64,000 bases of DNA from Pseudomonas sp. TCU-HL1 (lineage in GTDB: Bacteria; Pseudomonadota; Gammaproteobacteria; Pseudomonadales; Pseudomonadaceae), in contig NZ_CP015992.1 of assembly GCF_001708505.1 (NCBI RefSeq), positions 6,014,001 to 6,078,000 on the forward strand, in the 5' to 3' direction. The notes under the pieces are model-generated. The model did no database searches. It saw only the letters and a list, made by a program, of their open reading frames with translations, and was not told the DNA's origin. Positions 36,938-46,063 of the stretch are shown here, in pieces (the stretch's first letter is position 1; the number at the start of each line of letters is the position of its first letter). A program made the position numbers and the translations under genes.

Positions 36938-38326
36938 ATGTCAATACAAGAAAACAGTGGTTTGGCGCACTCTCTAAAGTCGCGCCACGTAGCAATGATT
37001 TCGTTTGGTGGTGTCATCGGCGCGGGCCTGTTTGTGGGGAGCAGCGCAGCGATTCTGAGTGCGGGCCCGGCGGTCATAGTCAGCTACCTGCTGGCAGGCT
37101 TGGTCATCCTGATGATCATGCGCATGCTGGGAGAGATGGCTGTCGCCAAGCCCGGTAAAGGTTCGTTTATCGAGTACACCCGACTCGGGCTGGGTCACTG
37201 GGCCGGCTTCATCAGTGGTTGGCTTTACTGGTTTTTCTGGGTGATCGTTGTTGGCGTTGAAGCGATTGTCGCCACTGAGATCCTCCAGGCATGGATACCA
37301 GCGCCGGCCTGGGTCCTGAATCTCATTCTGATTGGCACGATGATGCTGACTAACCTGATGTCGGTTCGCGCCTATGGTGAGTTCGAGTTCTGGTTCGCTT
37401 CGCTCAAAGTCATCGCAATTATTCTGTTCGCGGCGCTCTGCATTTCCTACTTGTCAGGTCTGACCGGTCCTGGTCCCAGCAGCCTTGGCAATCTGGTGAA
37501 TCACGGCGGTTTCTTCCCTAAAGGCTGGGAAGCGCTCTTTGCAGTCATCCCCGCCGTAATTTTCTCCTTTACTGGCAGTGAAGTCGCAACCGTTGCTGCT
37601 GCCGAGTCGGACGATCCGGCGCGAAACGTCGCTCGTGCAGCCCGCACCGTCACCTTGCGGATCATGATGTTCTATGTCGGGTCCGTGCTGCTCATCGTCT
37701 GTGTGCTGCCGTGGACTTCGCTGAAAGCCGGCGCATCGCCTTTCGTCGCGGTAATGGACTCCATGGGCATTCCGGGTGCCGGCACCATGATGACCCTGAT
37801 TGTGCTGACAGCTGTCCTGTCCTGCCTCAACTCGGGCCTCTATGTCACCTCTCGTATCCTCTTTGAGCTGACTTCTCACGGTGATGCACCGGCTGCTCTC
37901 GGGAAAATGAGCGATCGAAAGGTTCCTGCACGCGCCATCCTGTTGGGCAGCCTGCTCGGTTTCGCTATCTCCATGCTGACCGTCATCTCCATGGAAAAGG
38001 CCTTCACTTTCCTCCTGAACGCCTCGGGCACCCTCGTGCTGTTTATCTACATCCTGGTAGCAATGGCACAGATCAAATCGCGCCGAGCCCTCGACGCGCA
38101 GGTTGGTAGCCAGAATGACTTCAAGATGTGGCTGTTCCCTTGGCTCAGCTACGCCACCATCGCCGTGATCCTCGCCGTGCTGGCCGCCATGGCCTACATG
38201 CCGGACCAGCGCAGCCAAGTTGTCATGAGCGGCTTGAGCCTGGCGGTTGTCACTGCCTGCTACTTCCTCTTCCGCCGACCGGCCCTGCTGAAGGGAAAGT
38301 CGGACCTTGAGGCCAAAGCCTCCTAA
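36938..38326 (+). CDS. Amino acid permease (APC superfamily, GabP/AnsP/CycA-like)
   Basis: 462 residues with about twelve hydrophobic segments. The N-terminus (LKSRHVAMISFGGVIGAGLFVGSSAAILSAGPAVIVSYLLAG, residues ~9-50) is the amino-acid permease signature with the GVIGAGLFVG unwound helix 1, followed by MRMLGEMAVAKPGKGSFIEY; another conserved stretch is FTGSEVATVAAAESDDPARNV at about 211-231. It is an inner-membrane proton symporter for an amino acid or related compound; GABA, Asn, Gly/Ala/Ser permeases are the closest types by eye. First gene of a plus-strand run with the ligase and hydratase, so it probably imports the substrate of that pathway. Confidence 0.88.
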   Translation: MSIQENSGLAHSLKSRHVAMISFGGVIGAGLFVGSSAAILSAGPAVIVSYLLAGLVILMIMRMLGEMAVAKPGKGSFIEYTRLGLGHWAGFISGWLYWFFWVIVVGVEAIVATEILQAWIPAPAWVLNLILIGTMMLTNLMSVRAYGEFEFWFASLKVIAIILFAALCISYLSGLTGPGPSSLGNLVNHGGFFPKGWEALFAVIPAVIFSFTGSEVATVAAAESDDPARNVARAARTVTLRIMMFYVGSVLLIVCVLPWTSLKAGASPFVAVMDSMGIPGAGTMMTLIVLTAVLSCLNSGLYVTSRILFELTSHGDAPAALGKMSDRKVPARAILLGSLLGFAISMLTVISMEKAFTFLLNASGTLVLFIYILVAMAQIKSRRALDAQVGSQNDFKMWLFPWLSYATIAVILAVLAAMAYMPDQRSQVVMSGLSLAVVTACYFLFRRPALLKGKSDLEAKAS

Positions 38327-38455
38327 GTCCCTGCGGTCGCCAAAGCCCTATGGCTTGGCGACCCCATCTCAAACCCACAGTGATACCTGTTGTAGCTGTT
38401 GTGTCGGCGGGCATGGAACTGTCCGCCCGATACCTTTTGATCCCGGAGAAATTTG

Positions 38456-39772
38456 ATGAGTAACGCCATTCTTCACCCTGAGTTCGAAACTCTGCCCGCT
38501 GCTGATGTCCTGAAACTGCAAAGTGAACTTTGGGAGAAGCAGTGGCAGTACGTACGCCAGACCTCGACCCTCTACCGCGATAAGTACGCCACTCAATTTC
38601 CAGAGCATCTGACACTCGAAGGGCTTCAGGACCTCCCGTTCACCGAAAAAGATGATCTGCGCCTCAGTCAGGAGCGCTCGTATCCCTTCGGTGACTACAT
38701 CGCTTGTGCGCCGGAGAAGGTTGTGCGTTTGCACATGACGTCGGGAACAACTGGGCGTCCCCTGCAGCTGGCAAACAGTCAGAAAGACGTTGAGTGGATC
38801 GCCCGGATCGGTGGCCGTGCATTCTTTGCCGCTGGCCTGCGCCCTGGCGATCGCGTCGTACATTGCCTGAACTATTGCATGTGGACCGGCGGCCTGACGG
38901 ATCACATGAACCTGGAAGCGGCGGGAGCATGCGTTGTTCCTTATGGTGTGGGCGGTGCAGAAAAGCTGCTGGAGACCATTGAGCAACTGGGCGTAACCGC
39001 AATTTCCTGCACACCTTCTTACCCTGCCCTTCTCGAAAAGCTCCTGCGCGAACAGGGTAAAGACCCGCGCGACCTGAACCTGCGCCTGGGCTTGTTCGGC
39101 GGTGAGGCCGGGTTGGACAACCTCGAATTCCGCCAAAACCTCGAGTCGAAATGGGGCTTCTCCGTCCGCAATGCCAACTACGGCATGTCGGAGATTATGA
39201 GCATTTTTGGTAGCCAGACTGAGCATACCAATGATCTCCACTTCCACGCCGGTGACGCGGTATTCGTGGAAATCCTCGACTCCAACGGCAATGTCCTGCC
39301 GATTCGCGAAGGGACTACCGGCGAGCTGGTTTGTACTCACCTTCGCAAAGAGTGCCAGCCGCTGATCCGCTACCGCACTCGGGACGTGATCACGGTAACC
39401 GGGACCGGAAAGGCGGATTGTGGTCGCACTTCCTGGCGCTTCCGGGTGACTGGCCGAACCGACGACATGTTCAACGTTCGCGGCATCAACGTATTCCCAA
39501 GCGCAGTTCAGAAAGCAGTAATGGGCCGCCCCGATATCAGTAGTGGGCAGTTCCGTATCGTTCTGCGCGGCGCGGGCCCCTGGGATCGAATCGAATTGAA
39601 AGTGGAAGCCGCTCACAGTCTGCCCGCCGGTGAGTGGGAAAACGCGGCTCGCACATTGGAGGCAGAGGTTCGCTTGCACGCCGGAGCAACCGCTGTTGTG
39701 ACCCTGCTGCCCCCAGACAGCCTCCCCCGGACCGCCGGCAAAACCAGTCTTATCGAGAGGATCACCGCATGA
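38456..39772 (+). CDS. PaaK-like AMP-forming acyl-CoA ligase
   Basis: 438 residues, the length of phenylacetate-CoA ligases. AMP-binding signature LHMTSGTTGRPLQL (about residues 92-105), the phenylacetate-ligase type motifs GGEAGLDN (about 214), NANYGMSEIM (about 238) and RYRTRDVITVTG (about 304), and the C-terminal RVTGRTDDMFNVRGINVFPSAVQ (about 328-350). It activates a carboxylic acid with ATP and CoA. The acid is unlikely to be phenylacetate because no paa genes are nearby; with liuBCDE on the other side an unsaturated or branched acid is a reasonable guess. The start ATG (38456) follows CCGGAG; the stop overlaps the next start. Confidence 0.88.
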   Translation: MSNAILHPEFETLPAADVLKLQSELWEKQWQYVRQTSTLYRDKYATQFPEHLTLEGLQDLPFTEKDDLRLSQERSYPFGDYIACAPEKVVRLHMTSGTTGRPLQLANSQKDVEWIARIGGRAFFAAGLRPGDRVVHCLNYCMWTGGLTDHMNLEAAGACVVPYGVGGAEKLLETIEQLGVTAISCTPSYPALLEKLLREQGKDPRDLNLRLGLFGGEAGLDNLEFRQNLESKWGFSVRNANYGMSEIMSIFGSQTEHTNDLHFHAGDAVFVEILDSNGNVLPIREGTTGELVCTHLRKECQPLIRYRTRDVITVTGTGKADCGRTSWRFRVTGRTDDMFNVRGINVFPSAVQKAVMGRPDISSGQFRIVLRGAGPWDRIELKVEAAHSLPAGEWENAARTLEAEVRLHAGATAVVTLLPPDSLPRTAGKTSLIERITA

Positions 39773-40530
39773 GCACCGTACTCTATGAACGCCAAGGCTC
39801 TGTTGGCCTAGTGACCTTGAACCGACCAGAGCGACTGAACGCGATCAGCAGTGCCATGCTGGGTGACTTCGAGCGCGCGATGACGGAAGCAATCAATGAT
39901 GCCGATACCGCTGCCATCGTACTGACGGGCGCCGGCCGAGCCTTTTGTTCTGGTGACGATCTGAAGGAGTTCGAGCAACAGAGCGAGAGTGAAGCATCCG
40001 TTCGAGCTCACATCGATGCGATCCAGCGGATCACCAAGCTGATGCTCGGCAGTGACAAGCCCGTTGTAGGTGCACTGCATGGGTACGCGGTAGGTGGCGG
40101 CTTTGAGTGGGTCCTCAATTGCGACCTGGTCGTTGCGAGCGAGAACCTCATCGGGTTCTTCCCAGAAATGGATTGGGGGAACTTCGTCACCGGTGGCGTA
40201 ACGTACCTATTGCCGCAGACCCTTGGTTACCAGCGCACTTTTGAACTGATCGTCCTCGGCGAGCGCCAGAGCGCCGCTCGCCTACAGCAGCTTGGGCTCG
40301 TGAACTGGGTGGTCCCGCAAGAGGAAATGCTGACGAAGGCATTTGAGGTCGCGGAGAAAATCGCTAGCAAGTCGCGAGCTTCGGTCGCACGCTTGAAGAC
40401 CCTGATTAACCAGGACCTCGGAGGACAACTCTGGCGCGCTGTCGCGCTGGAGGAGCAGGCAACGGTTGAAGCGTTCATGCGGCCGGAAGCGGCTGAGCGG
40501 GTCAAGCAGTTCGGACGCGCGAAGAGCTAA
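39769..40530 (+). CDS. Enoyl-CoA hydratase/isomerase family protein
   Basis: 253 residues, start overlapping the ligase stop (ATGA), so translationally coupled. Crotonase features: GLVTLNRPERLNAIS (about residues 12-26), FCSGDDLKEFEQQ (about 61), ALHGYAVGGGFEWVLNCDLVVAS (about 101-123, oxyanion hole and first Glu) and IGFFPEMDWGNFVTGGVTYLLP (about 128-149, second Glu). Both acid residues of hydratases are present. It would act on the CoA ester made by the upstream ligase. It is distinct from liuC in sequence. Confidence 0.88.
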   Translation: MSTVLYERQGSVGLVTLNRPERLNAISSAMLGDFERAMTEAINDADTAAIVLTGAGRAFCSGDDLKEFEQQSESEASVRAHIDAIQRITKLMLGSDKPVVGALHGYAVGGGFEWVLNCDLVVASENLIGFFPEMDWGNFVTGGVTYLLPQTLGYQRTFELIVLGERQSAARLQQLGLVNWVVPQEEMLTKAFEVAEKIASKSRASVARLKTLINQDLGGQLWRAVALEEQATVEAFMRPEAAERVKQFGRAKS

Positions 40531-40607
40531 CCTCTAACTCACTAGCCAGCGCCGAATAACGGCGCTGGTCGGTGATAAGGCTCACGCTTCAGGGAACGGT
40601 AAGGACG

Positions 40608-42386
40608 ATGACGATATTCACTCGCGGGGCATGCATGTTAGACGATCAACAGAGTGCCGTTCTCCAAGAGCAACTCATGGAGCTGGCTGCACTGTTCGTG
40701 TCGCTGCAGCCAATAGCAGGGCTGGTTCTAGCCTTGTACAGCGAGGAAGGCCACCTGCTCGCATCGACGTCGCCAGATACCGAATTAGCGGAGCATGTGC
40801 CGTTCGAGGCCTCAGCAAAGAGCACCGACATTTATTTCTACTCAAATCTTCAGGGGCAGAAGCTCGCGTGGAAACACATTAGGTCGGGCCTATTGGCTTG
40901 TGCTCCTTTTTTCTTGGTCCAGGCAAGCCAAATTGATGACGGGACGTTGGCGAGTTTGTGCCAGTGCGGATCGAGCTTCATCGTTCGTCATCTGGAGCTT
41001 CTGGAAAAAACGCGGACGCTCAAACAGGTTATTCGCGAACAAGAGGCCATTATCGATCATATCTCCGATGGTCTGCTTGTTATGGATAGGCTGGGTGCTG
41101 TCCGCTATCTGAATACTACTGCCGCTCGCCTGCTCAAACTTGATGCGGTGCGCGCCATTGGCGTACCACTTAAAGAGCTTCTGGATTACAGTCTCAATAT
41201 CGAGCCAGTTTTTCGGTCAGGGAAAGGTTACATTGATCGCGAGCTGCAAATAGACTCACCCAACCTCCATTTGCATATCTTGGACACAGCCATTCCGATT
41301 CGTGACGATGAGGGAAATGTTGTATCCGTGGTCAACACTTTTAGAGAAATGTCTCGCGTTCGAGAACTATCGCAGCGTATGGCAGGTGATTTGGCTCGAT
41401 ATCATTTCACCGATGTTCTGGGTCAGAACCGACACCTGCGCAACGCCCTCGCTGCTGCTCAACGTGCGGCTCAAGCTGATAGCAATGTCTTGTTATACGG
41501 TGAAAGTGGAACAGGCAAAGAAATTTTTGCGCAAGCCATTCACAACGATGGCCGTCGTTCAAATGGGCCATTCGTTGCAATTAACAGCGCCGCACTACCC
41601 CGTGATCAGATTGAAAGTGAGCTATTTGGCTATGCAGCCGGGAGTGCCGCTGGTGGAGAACTATCCGGCCGCCCTGGACGCTTTGAGCAAGCATCAGGAG
41701 GCACCATTTTCCTAGACGAAATTTCGGAAATGCCGTTGGACGTCCAGGGAAAACTACTCCGTGTTCTGCAGGAACGCCAAGTCACACGAATTGGCGGCAC
41801 ACGAAGTATCCCCGTTGACGTTAGGGTGGTTGCAGCGTCCAGTCGCAACCTGAGCGACATGGTGCTGCAGCACAGGTTTCGCGAAGACCTCTATTATCGA
41901 CTTAATGTGTTGTGTATTGATCTCCCCCCCTTGCGAAAGCGCGGTGATGACATTGTGAAGTTAGCCGAAGAATTCATTCGGCGATACTGCACGGCACTGC
42001 ATCGATCACCAATCAGGCTAGGCAGCAAGGCCATTGATCAACTGCTGGCATGCGATTGGAGAGGTAACATTCGGCAGCTGCAAAACGTCATTGAGAGGAT
42101 GGTTAACCTAGTTGACTCTGATCAGCTTGATGAATTTCCGGAGGAGTGGCTGGAAGATAAAGTTCACCGAGATCCGTTGCCGGATGAAGGCGGATCATGG
42201 ACTCGTGTAATGACGCTAAATGAATATGAGCGACTTGGTGTACGCCTGGCTCTTGAAGCAACGGATTACAACATCTCGCAAGCATCTGAAGTTCTGGGTA
42301 TAACTCGCCCGACTCTCTACGCAAAGATGAAGCGGCATGGTATTGAAGTGTCACCAAAACTAAGTGAGCGACCCAATTTTGGGTAG
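40608..42386 (+). CDS. PAS/AAA+ enhancer-binding-type regulator with degenerate GAFTGA loop
   Basis: 592 residues from ATG 40608 (ATG 40635 is an alternative; GTG 40572 is less likely). N-terminal sensor of unknown type, then a coiled linker and a PAS domain (IIDHISDGLLVMDRLGAVRYLNTTAARLL, about residues 146-174), AAA+ domain with Walker A GESGTGKE (about 296), ELFGYAAGSAAGGELSG where GAFTGA should stand, Walker B GGTIFLDEISEMPL (about 363) and EDLYYRLNVLCIDLPPLRKR, and a Fis-type HTH at the end (NISQASEVLGITRPTLYAKMKRH). Architecture is AcoR/TyrR-like. The lost Phe-Thr of GAFTGA, which contacts sigma-54, suggests it works in another way, as TyrR does. Likely local regulator of the permease-ligase-hydratase genes. 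Confidence 0.85.
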   Translation: MTIFTRGACMLDDQQSAVLQEQLMELAALFVSLQPIAGLVLALYSEEGHLLASTSPDTELAEHVPFEASAKSTDIYFYSNLQGQKLAWKHIRSGLLACAPFFLVQASQIDDGTLASLCQCGSSFIVRHLELLEKTRTLKQVIREQEAIIDHISDGLLVMDRLGAVRYLNTTAARLLKLDAVRAIGVPLKELLDYSLNIEPVFRSGKGYIDRELQIDSPNLHLHILDTAIPIRDDEGNVVSVVNTFREMSRVRELSQRMAGDLARYHFTDVLGQNRHLRNALAAAQRAAQADSNVLLYGESGTGKEIFAQAIHNDGRRSNGPFVAINSAALPRDQIESELFGYAAGSAAGGELSGRPGRFEQASGGTIFLDEISEMPLDVQGKLLRVLQERQVTRIGGTRSIPVDVRVVAASSRNLSDMVLQHRFREDLYYRLNVLCIDLPPLRKRGDDIVKLAEEFIRRYCTALHRSPIRLGSKAIDQLLACDWRGNIRQLQNVIERMVNLVDSDQLDEFPEEWLEDKVHRDPLPDEGGSWTRVMTLNEYERLGVRLALEATDYNISQASEVLGITRPTLYAKMKRHGIEVSPKLSERPNFG

Positions 42387-42607
42387 TCACCAAGCATAAT
42401 TGCAAACTTCTTTTTTGACCCTTAGCTCAAGACGCCGACGCAGAACTTCACACTGCACGCCAAACCAATACCTTTACCTGGAAAAACTCGACAAAAGCCG
42501 CATCGCCTTCGAAAAAGTATTTGCAACCCTTCCTTGAACAGGGGCTCGAACAGAGGTTAATCCTCTTTTTGATAAGCATCACTTGCTTCGATTTATTTGC
42601 AGCGAAG

Positions 42608-44530
42608 ATGAACACCAATTTCTTACTTAAGAGAAATCCTGTGCCGGCACGATTAAGGTTTTCCCATAAAATACTCTTTGCAGCCTCGGCCACCGTTCTG
42701 GTTGTTTTTTTTGCATTTACCGTATACGTCGACAAAGCGCAAACGAGAAGTACGAAAAGAAATCTGGAAAGCTATCTCCATGATATCGGTGTTGTCACTG
42801 AGCAAAACATCAGTAGCTGGCTTGAGGGGCGAATCCTGCTGGTCGAGAGTTTGAGGCAAAGCATCGAGCTAGATCCGCGCCGGGAGCGCATCGCATCGGT
42901 CCTGTCTCAACCCGCAGCACGCCAAACGTTCAGCCTGACTTACATGGGGTTCAGCGATGGTGGATTTCTTGTAAATCCAAATACCGAGATGCCGTCAGGG
43001 TACGATCCCCGCACGCGTCCATGGTTCAAGGACACGCTGACAGTCGGGAAGACCAGACTCACAGAGCCCTACGTTGACGCAGCTACCGGCAATTTGGTGG
43101 TGTCAGTTACCACTCCCGTGATGTCATCCGATCAGTCAGTCGGCGTCGCAGGCGGTGATCTAAGCCTTGAAACGCTTGTGCGGATCATCAACGCGCTGGA
43201 CTTCGACGGCATGGGGTATGCCTTCCTGGTCAGCGCCGACGGCAAGATCCTGGTGCACCCGAACAAGGACATGGTGATGAAGACCCTGCGGGACATCTAC
43301 CCGCAGAACACGCCCGCCATCAGCACCGACTTCAGCGAAGTCGACGTGGACGGCACCACGCGCATCCTCACCTTCGCCCCAGTGAAAGGCCTGCCCTCGG
43401 TCAACTGGTACATCGGCGTATCGGTGGACAAGGACAAGGCCTACGCCATGCTCAACGAGTTCCGCGCGTCGGCCCTCATCGCCACCCTGATCGCCGTGGT
43501 GATCATCATGATCCTGCTGGGCATGCTGATCCGCGTGCTGATGCAGCCGCTGCACACCATGGGCCGCGCCATGCAGGACATCGCCCTGGGCGAAGGCGAC
43601 CTGACCCGCCGCCTGGCGATCCATACCCAGGACGAGTTTGGCGAGCTGGCCGGCGCCTTCAACCGCTTCGTCGAGCGTATCCACGGTTCGATCCGCGAAG
43701 TGTCCTCGGCCACCACCCAGGTCAACCAGGTCGCCAAGCTGGTGCTCAATGCGTCCAACTCGTCCATGAATAACTCCGACGAGCAGGCCAACCGCACCAA
43801 CAGCGTCGCCGCCGCGATCAACGAACTCGGTGCCGCCGCCCAGGAGATCGCCCGCAACGCCGCCGACGCCTCGCACCAGGCGTCCTCCGCGCGTACCCTC
43901 GCCGAGGACGGCCGTCAGGTGGTGGAGCGCACCATCGTCGCGATGAATGAGTTGTCCGGGAAGATCCGCGCCTCCTGCGGCAACATCGAGACGCTGAACA
44001 GCAAGACGGTGAACATCGGCCAGATCCTTGAAGTGATCAAAGGCATCTCCGAACAGACCAACCTGTTGGCGCTCAACGCCGCCATCGAAGCTGCTCGCGC
44101 CGGTGAAGCCGGTCGAGGCTTCGCCGTGGTCGCCGACGAGGTGCGCAACCTGGCGCACCGCACCCAGGAGTCGGCGCAGGAAATCCAGCAGATGATCGAG
44201 GAGCTGCAGGTCGGTGCCCGCGAAGCGGTGACCACCATGACCGAGAGCCAGCGCTACAGCGAGCAAAGCGTGGAAATCGCCAACCAGGCCGGTGAGCGCC
44301 TGGGCAGCGTGACCCACCGCATCGGCGAGATCGACGGCATGAACCAGTCGGTGGCCACCGCCACCGAGGAACAGACCGCCGTGGTCGACTCGCTGAACAT
44401 GGACATCACCGAGATCAACACCCTCAACCAGGCCGGCGTGGAAAACCTTCAGGCCACCCTACGTGCCTGCGCCGACCTCGACCAGCAGGCCACACGGCTT
44501 CAACAGTTGGTGGGCGGATTTCGGATCTGA
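42608..44530 (+). CDS. Methyl-accepting chemotaxis protein with dCache-type sensor
   Basis: 640 residues from ATG 42608. TM1 about residues 16-38, a periplasmic dCache-type domain (contains RPWFKDTLTVGKTRLTEPYVDAATGNLVVSVTTPV, family-typical, about 137-171), TM2 about 287-309 (ASALIATLIAVVIIMILLGMLI), HAMP, then the signalling domain with the hairpin EQTNLLALNAAIEAARAGEAGRGFAVVADEVRNLA around residue 482. dCache receptors often sense amino acids or organic acids directly, fitting the permease and ligase upstream. Base use changes sharply near 43180: AT-rich before, typical core Pseudomonas GC after, so the gene looks like a fusion of an island sensor with a core-type signalling half. Confidence 0.92.
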   Translation: MNTNFLLKRNPVPARLRFSHKILFAASATVLVVFFAFTVYVDKAQTRSTKRNLESYLHDIGVVTEQNISSWLEGRILLVESLRQSIELDPRRERIASVLSQPAARQTFSLTYMGFSDGGFLVNPNTEMPSGYDPRTRPWFKDTLTVGKTRLTEPYVDAATGNLVVSVTTPVMSSDQSVGVAGGDLSLETLVRIINALDFDGMGYAFLVSADGKILVHPNKDMVMKTLRDIYPQNTPAISTDFSEVDVDGTTRILTFAPVKGLPSVNWYIGVSVDKDKAYAMLNEFRASALIATLIAVVIIMILLGMLIRVLMQPLHTMGRAMQDIALGEGDLTRRLAIHTQDEFGELAGAFNRFVERIHGSIREVSSATTQVNQVAKLVLNASNSSMNNSDEQANRTNSVAAAINELGAAAQEIARNAADASHQASSARTLAEDGRQVVERTIVAMNELSGKIRASCGNIETLNSKTVNIGQILEVIKGISEQTNLLALNAAIEAARAGEAGRGFAVVADEVRNLAHRTQESAQEIQQMIEELQVGAREAVTTMTESQRYSEQSVEIANQAGERLGSVTHRIGEIDGMNQSVATATEEQTAVVDSLNMDITEINTLNQAGVENLQATLRACADLDQQATRLQQLVGGFRI

Positions 44531-44614
44531 CGGATTTGCAAACGAGCCGGCATAGCAGAAGGCATTTGCCGATTCTATTTCCTGTAGCTGCGGATCTTAT
44601 AGAGAGGTTTGAAC

Positions 44615-45262
44615 ATGAACGATCTACAAGAACTGATTGAAAACAACGCGCGCTGGGCCGATTCGATTAAACAGAAGGATCCAGAATTCTTCGCCAAGCT
44701 GGCTCGTCAGCAAACGCCCGAATACCTCTGGATTGGATGTTCGGATGCGCGGGTGCCGGCTAACGAGATCGTGGGCATGCTGCCCGGCGACCTGTTCGTA
44801 CACCGCAATGTGGCCAACGTGGTGCTGCACACAGACCTGAACTGCTTGTCGGTGATCCAGTACGCGGTGGACGTTCTCAAGGTCAAACACATCCTGGTCA
44901 CTGGCCATTACGGTTGCGGCGGTGTGCGTGCATCAATGGAGGACCGCCAGTTTGGTCTGATCGATGGCTGGCTGCGCTCAATTCGCGATCTGTACTACGA
45001 GAACCGTGTGGAACTGAACAAGCTGGCGACGGAAGAAGAGCGGGTCGACCGCCTGTGCGAGTTGAACGTAATTCAACAAGTGGCCAATGTCGCGCACACC
45101 AATATCGTGCAGAACGCCTGGCACCGGGGTCAGAGTCTTTCGATCCATGGCTGTATCTACGGGATCAAGGATGGTCGCTGGAAGAGTCTGGACACGACCA
45201 TCAGTGGCTTCGAGCAAATGCCGCCACCGTATCGACTGCGCCGTTGGACTGAACCGGCCTAA
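44615..45262 (+). CDS. Beta-class carbonic anhydrase
   Basis: 215 residues from ATG 44615 (GAGAGG upstream). Zinc ligands are evident in WIGCSDARVPANE (Cys and the Asp-Arg dyad, about residues 40-52) and VTGHYGCGGVRA (His and Cys, about 97-108); the rest (VANVVLHTDLNCLSVIQYAVDVL, SIHGCIYGIKDG) is the standard beta-CA fold. It converts CO2 to bicarbonate. Carriage beside a methylcrotonyl-CoA carboxylase, which consumes bicarbonate, offers a metabolic reason for it in this cluster. About 85 bases follow the chemoreceptor stop, so it may be co-transcribed with it. Confidence 0.95.
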   Translation: MNDLQELIENNARWADSIKQKDPEFFAKLARQQTPEYLWIGCSDARVPANEIVGMLPGDLFVHRNVANVVLHTDLNCLSVIQYAVDVLKVKHILVTGHYGCGGVRASMEDRQFGLIDGWLRSIRDLYYENRVELNKLATEEERVDRLCELNVIQQVANVAHTNIVQNAWHRGQSLSIHGCIYGIKDGRWKSLDTTISGFEQMPPPYRLRRWTEPA

Positions 45263-46063
45263 CTCTGTTGTCGAGGCAGCGGAGGAATCGATGACGGCAC
45301 TCCCCAAGGCCTGCGCCGCGCTCAGGATTGCTACAGAACAGTTCACTGGTTTGCTATTTCGCGATGACCTGGCATTTGTGAGTACAGGCATCCAGTGTCG
45401 CCTTGGCATTGTCCTTTTGCATAACTGCCATAAGGAAACCCGTGCAGGGCGGGCAATTGGCGCGGCAAGGCTTTCCTATTTGGTACTTAAAGATTCGATG
45501 GCTGGATGGGGCAATTCGCGCCATCCACTCATATTTGCAGGATGAGAGTTCCCGCCTGCGACCCGAGCACGAGTTCTCCCGCTTCGGCGTTAACTGTTAG
45601 CTCAGTTGTTGTGGGGAGACGTTGCACCCTCTGCATCCGCAGGGTTACCTGCTGCACCCACAAGGAGCACAGGATCTTCATTAGGTCAATGACCTACCCA
45701 AGGATGCCGGTGGCTGCTATCCGTGGCCACATGGGCATTCTAGGCACCGGAGGTTACAAGAACCTCCGGTGCTGCTTTCTGCGCCGGCTGGAACTGGTCA
45801 ACGATCAACTTGGAAAATGCTCTGAAGGCGCGCCCAAGTAGCACATGGGCGGCGCCTCGGACAGTTCGATCGCCTGCAGCGAAACAATTGCCTCCTGATT
45901 TCCTCATGAGACGCTGGTCTAGTGGTCCCATGTCTGCCGCTGCGCGACCACGCGTTGAACCTCCGGTTGTATCGCTCAGTGCGATAGACTGACGATTTGT
46001 CAGGCTGATGCAGAGCTCAAGTGCTCGCAAGCTTGCATCGCTAAGGTTCAATCAGGGGGAAGA
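45263..46063. other. 800-bp region without a supported gene
   Basis: Contains only short frames without family resemblance and the strong hairpin at 45744-45772. It separates the metabolic block from the STAND gene. Confidence 0.5.
45744..45772 (+). terminator. Strong hairpin, possible terminator
   Basis: GCACCGGAGGTT and AACCTCCGGTGC form a perfect 12-bp stem around ACAAG, followed by TGCTTTCT. The T-run is weak, so termination is likely but not certain. Confidence 0.5.

Noticed and set aside
38456..39772. Phenylacetate degradation cluster based on the PaaK-like ligase
   Set aside because: No ring epoxidase or other paa genes are present; the neighbours point to branched or unsaturated acyl-CoA metabolism.
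45263..46063. Short frames between the carbonic anhydrase and STAND genes
   Set aside because: None has family resemblance or a convincing start; some overlap the hairpin at 45744.
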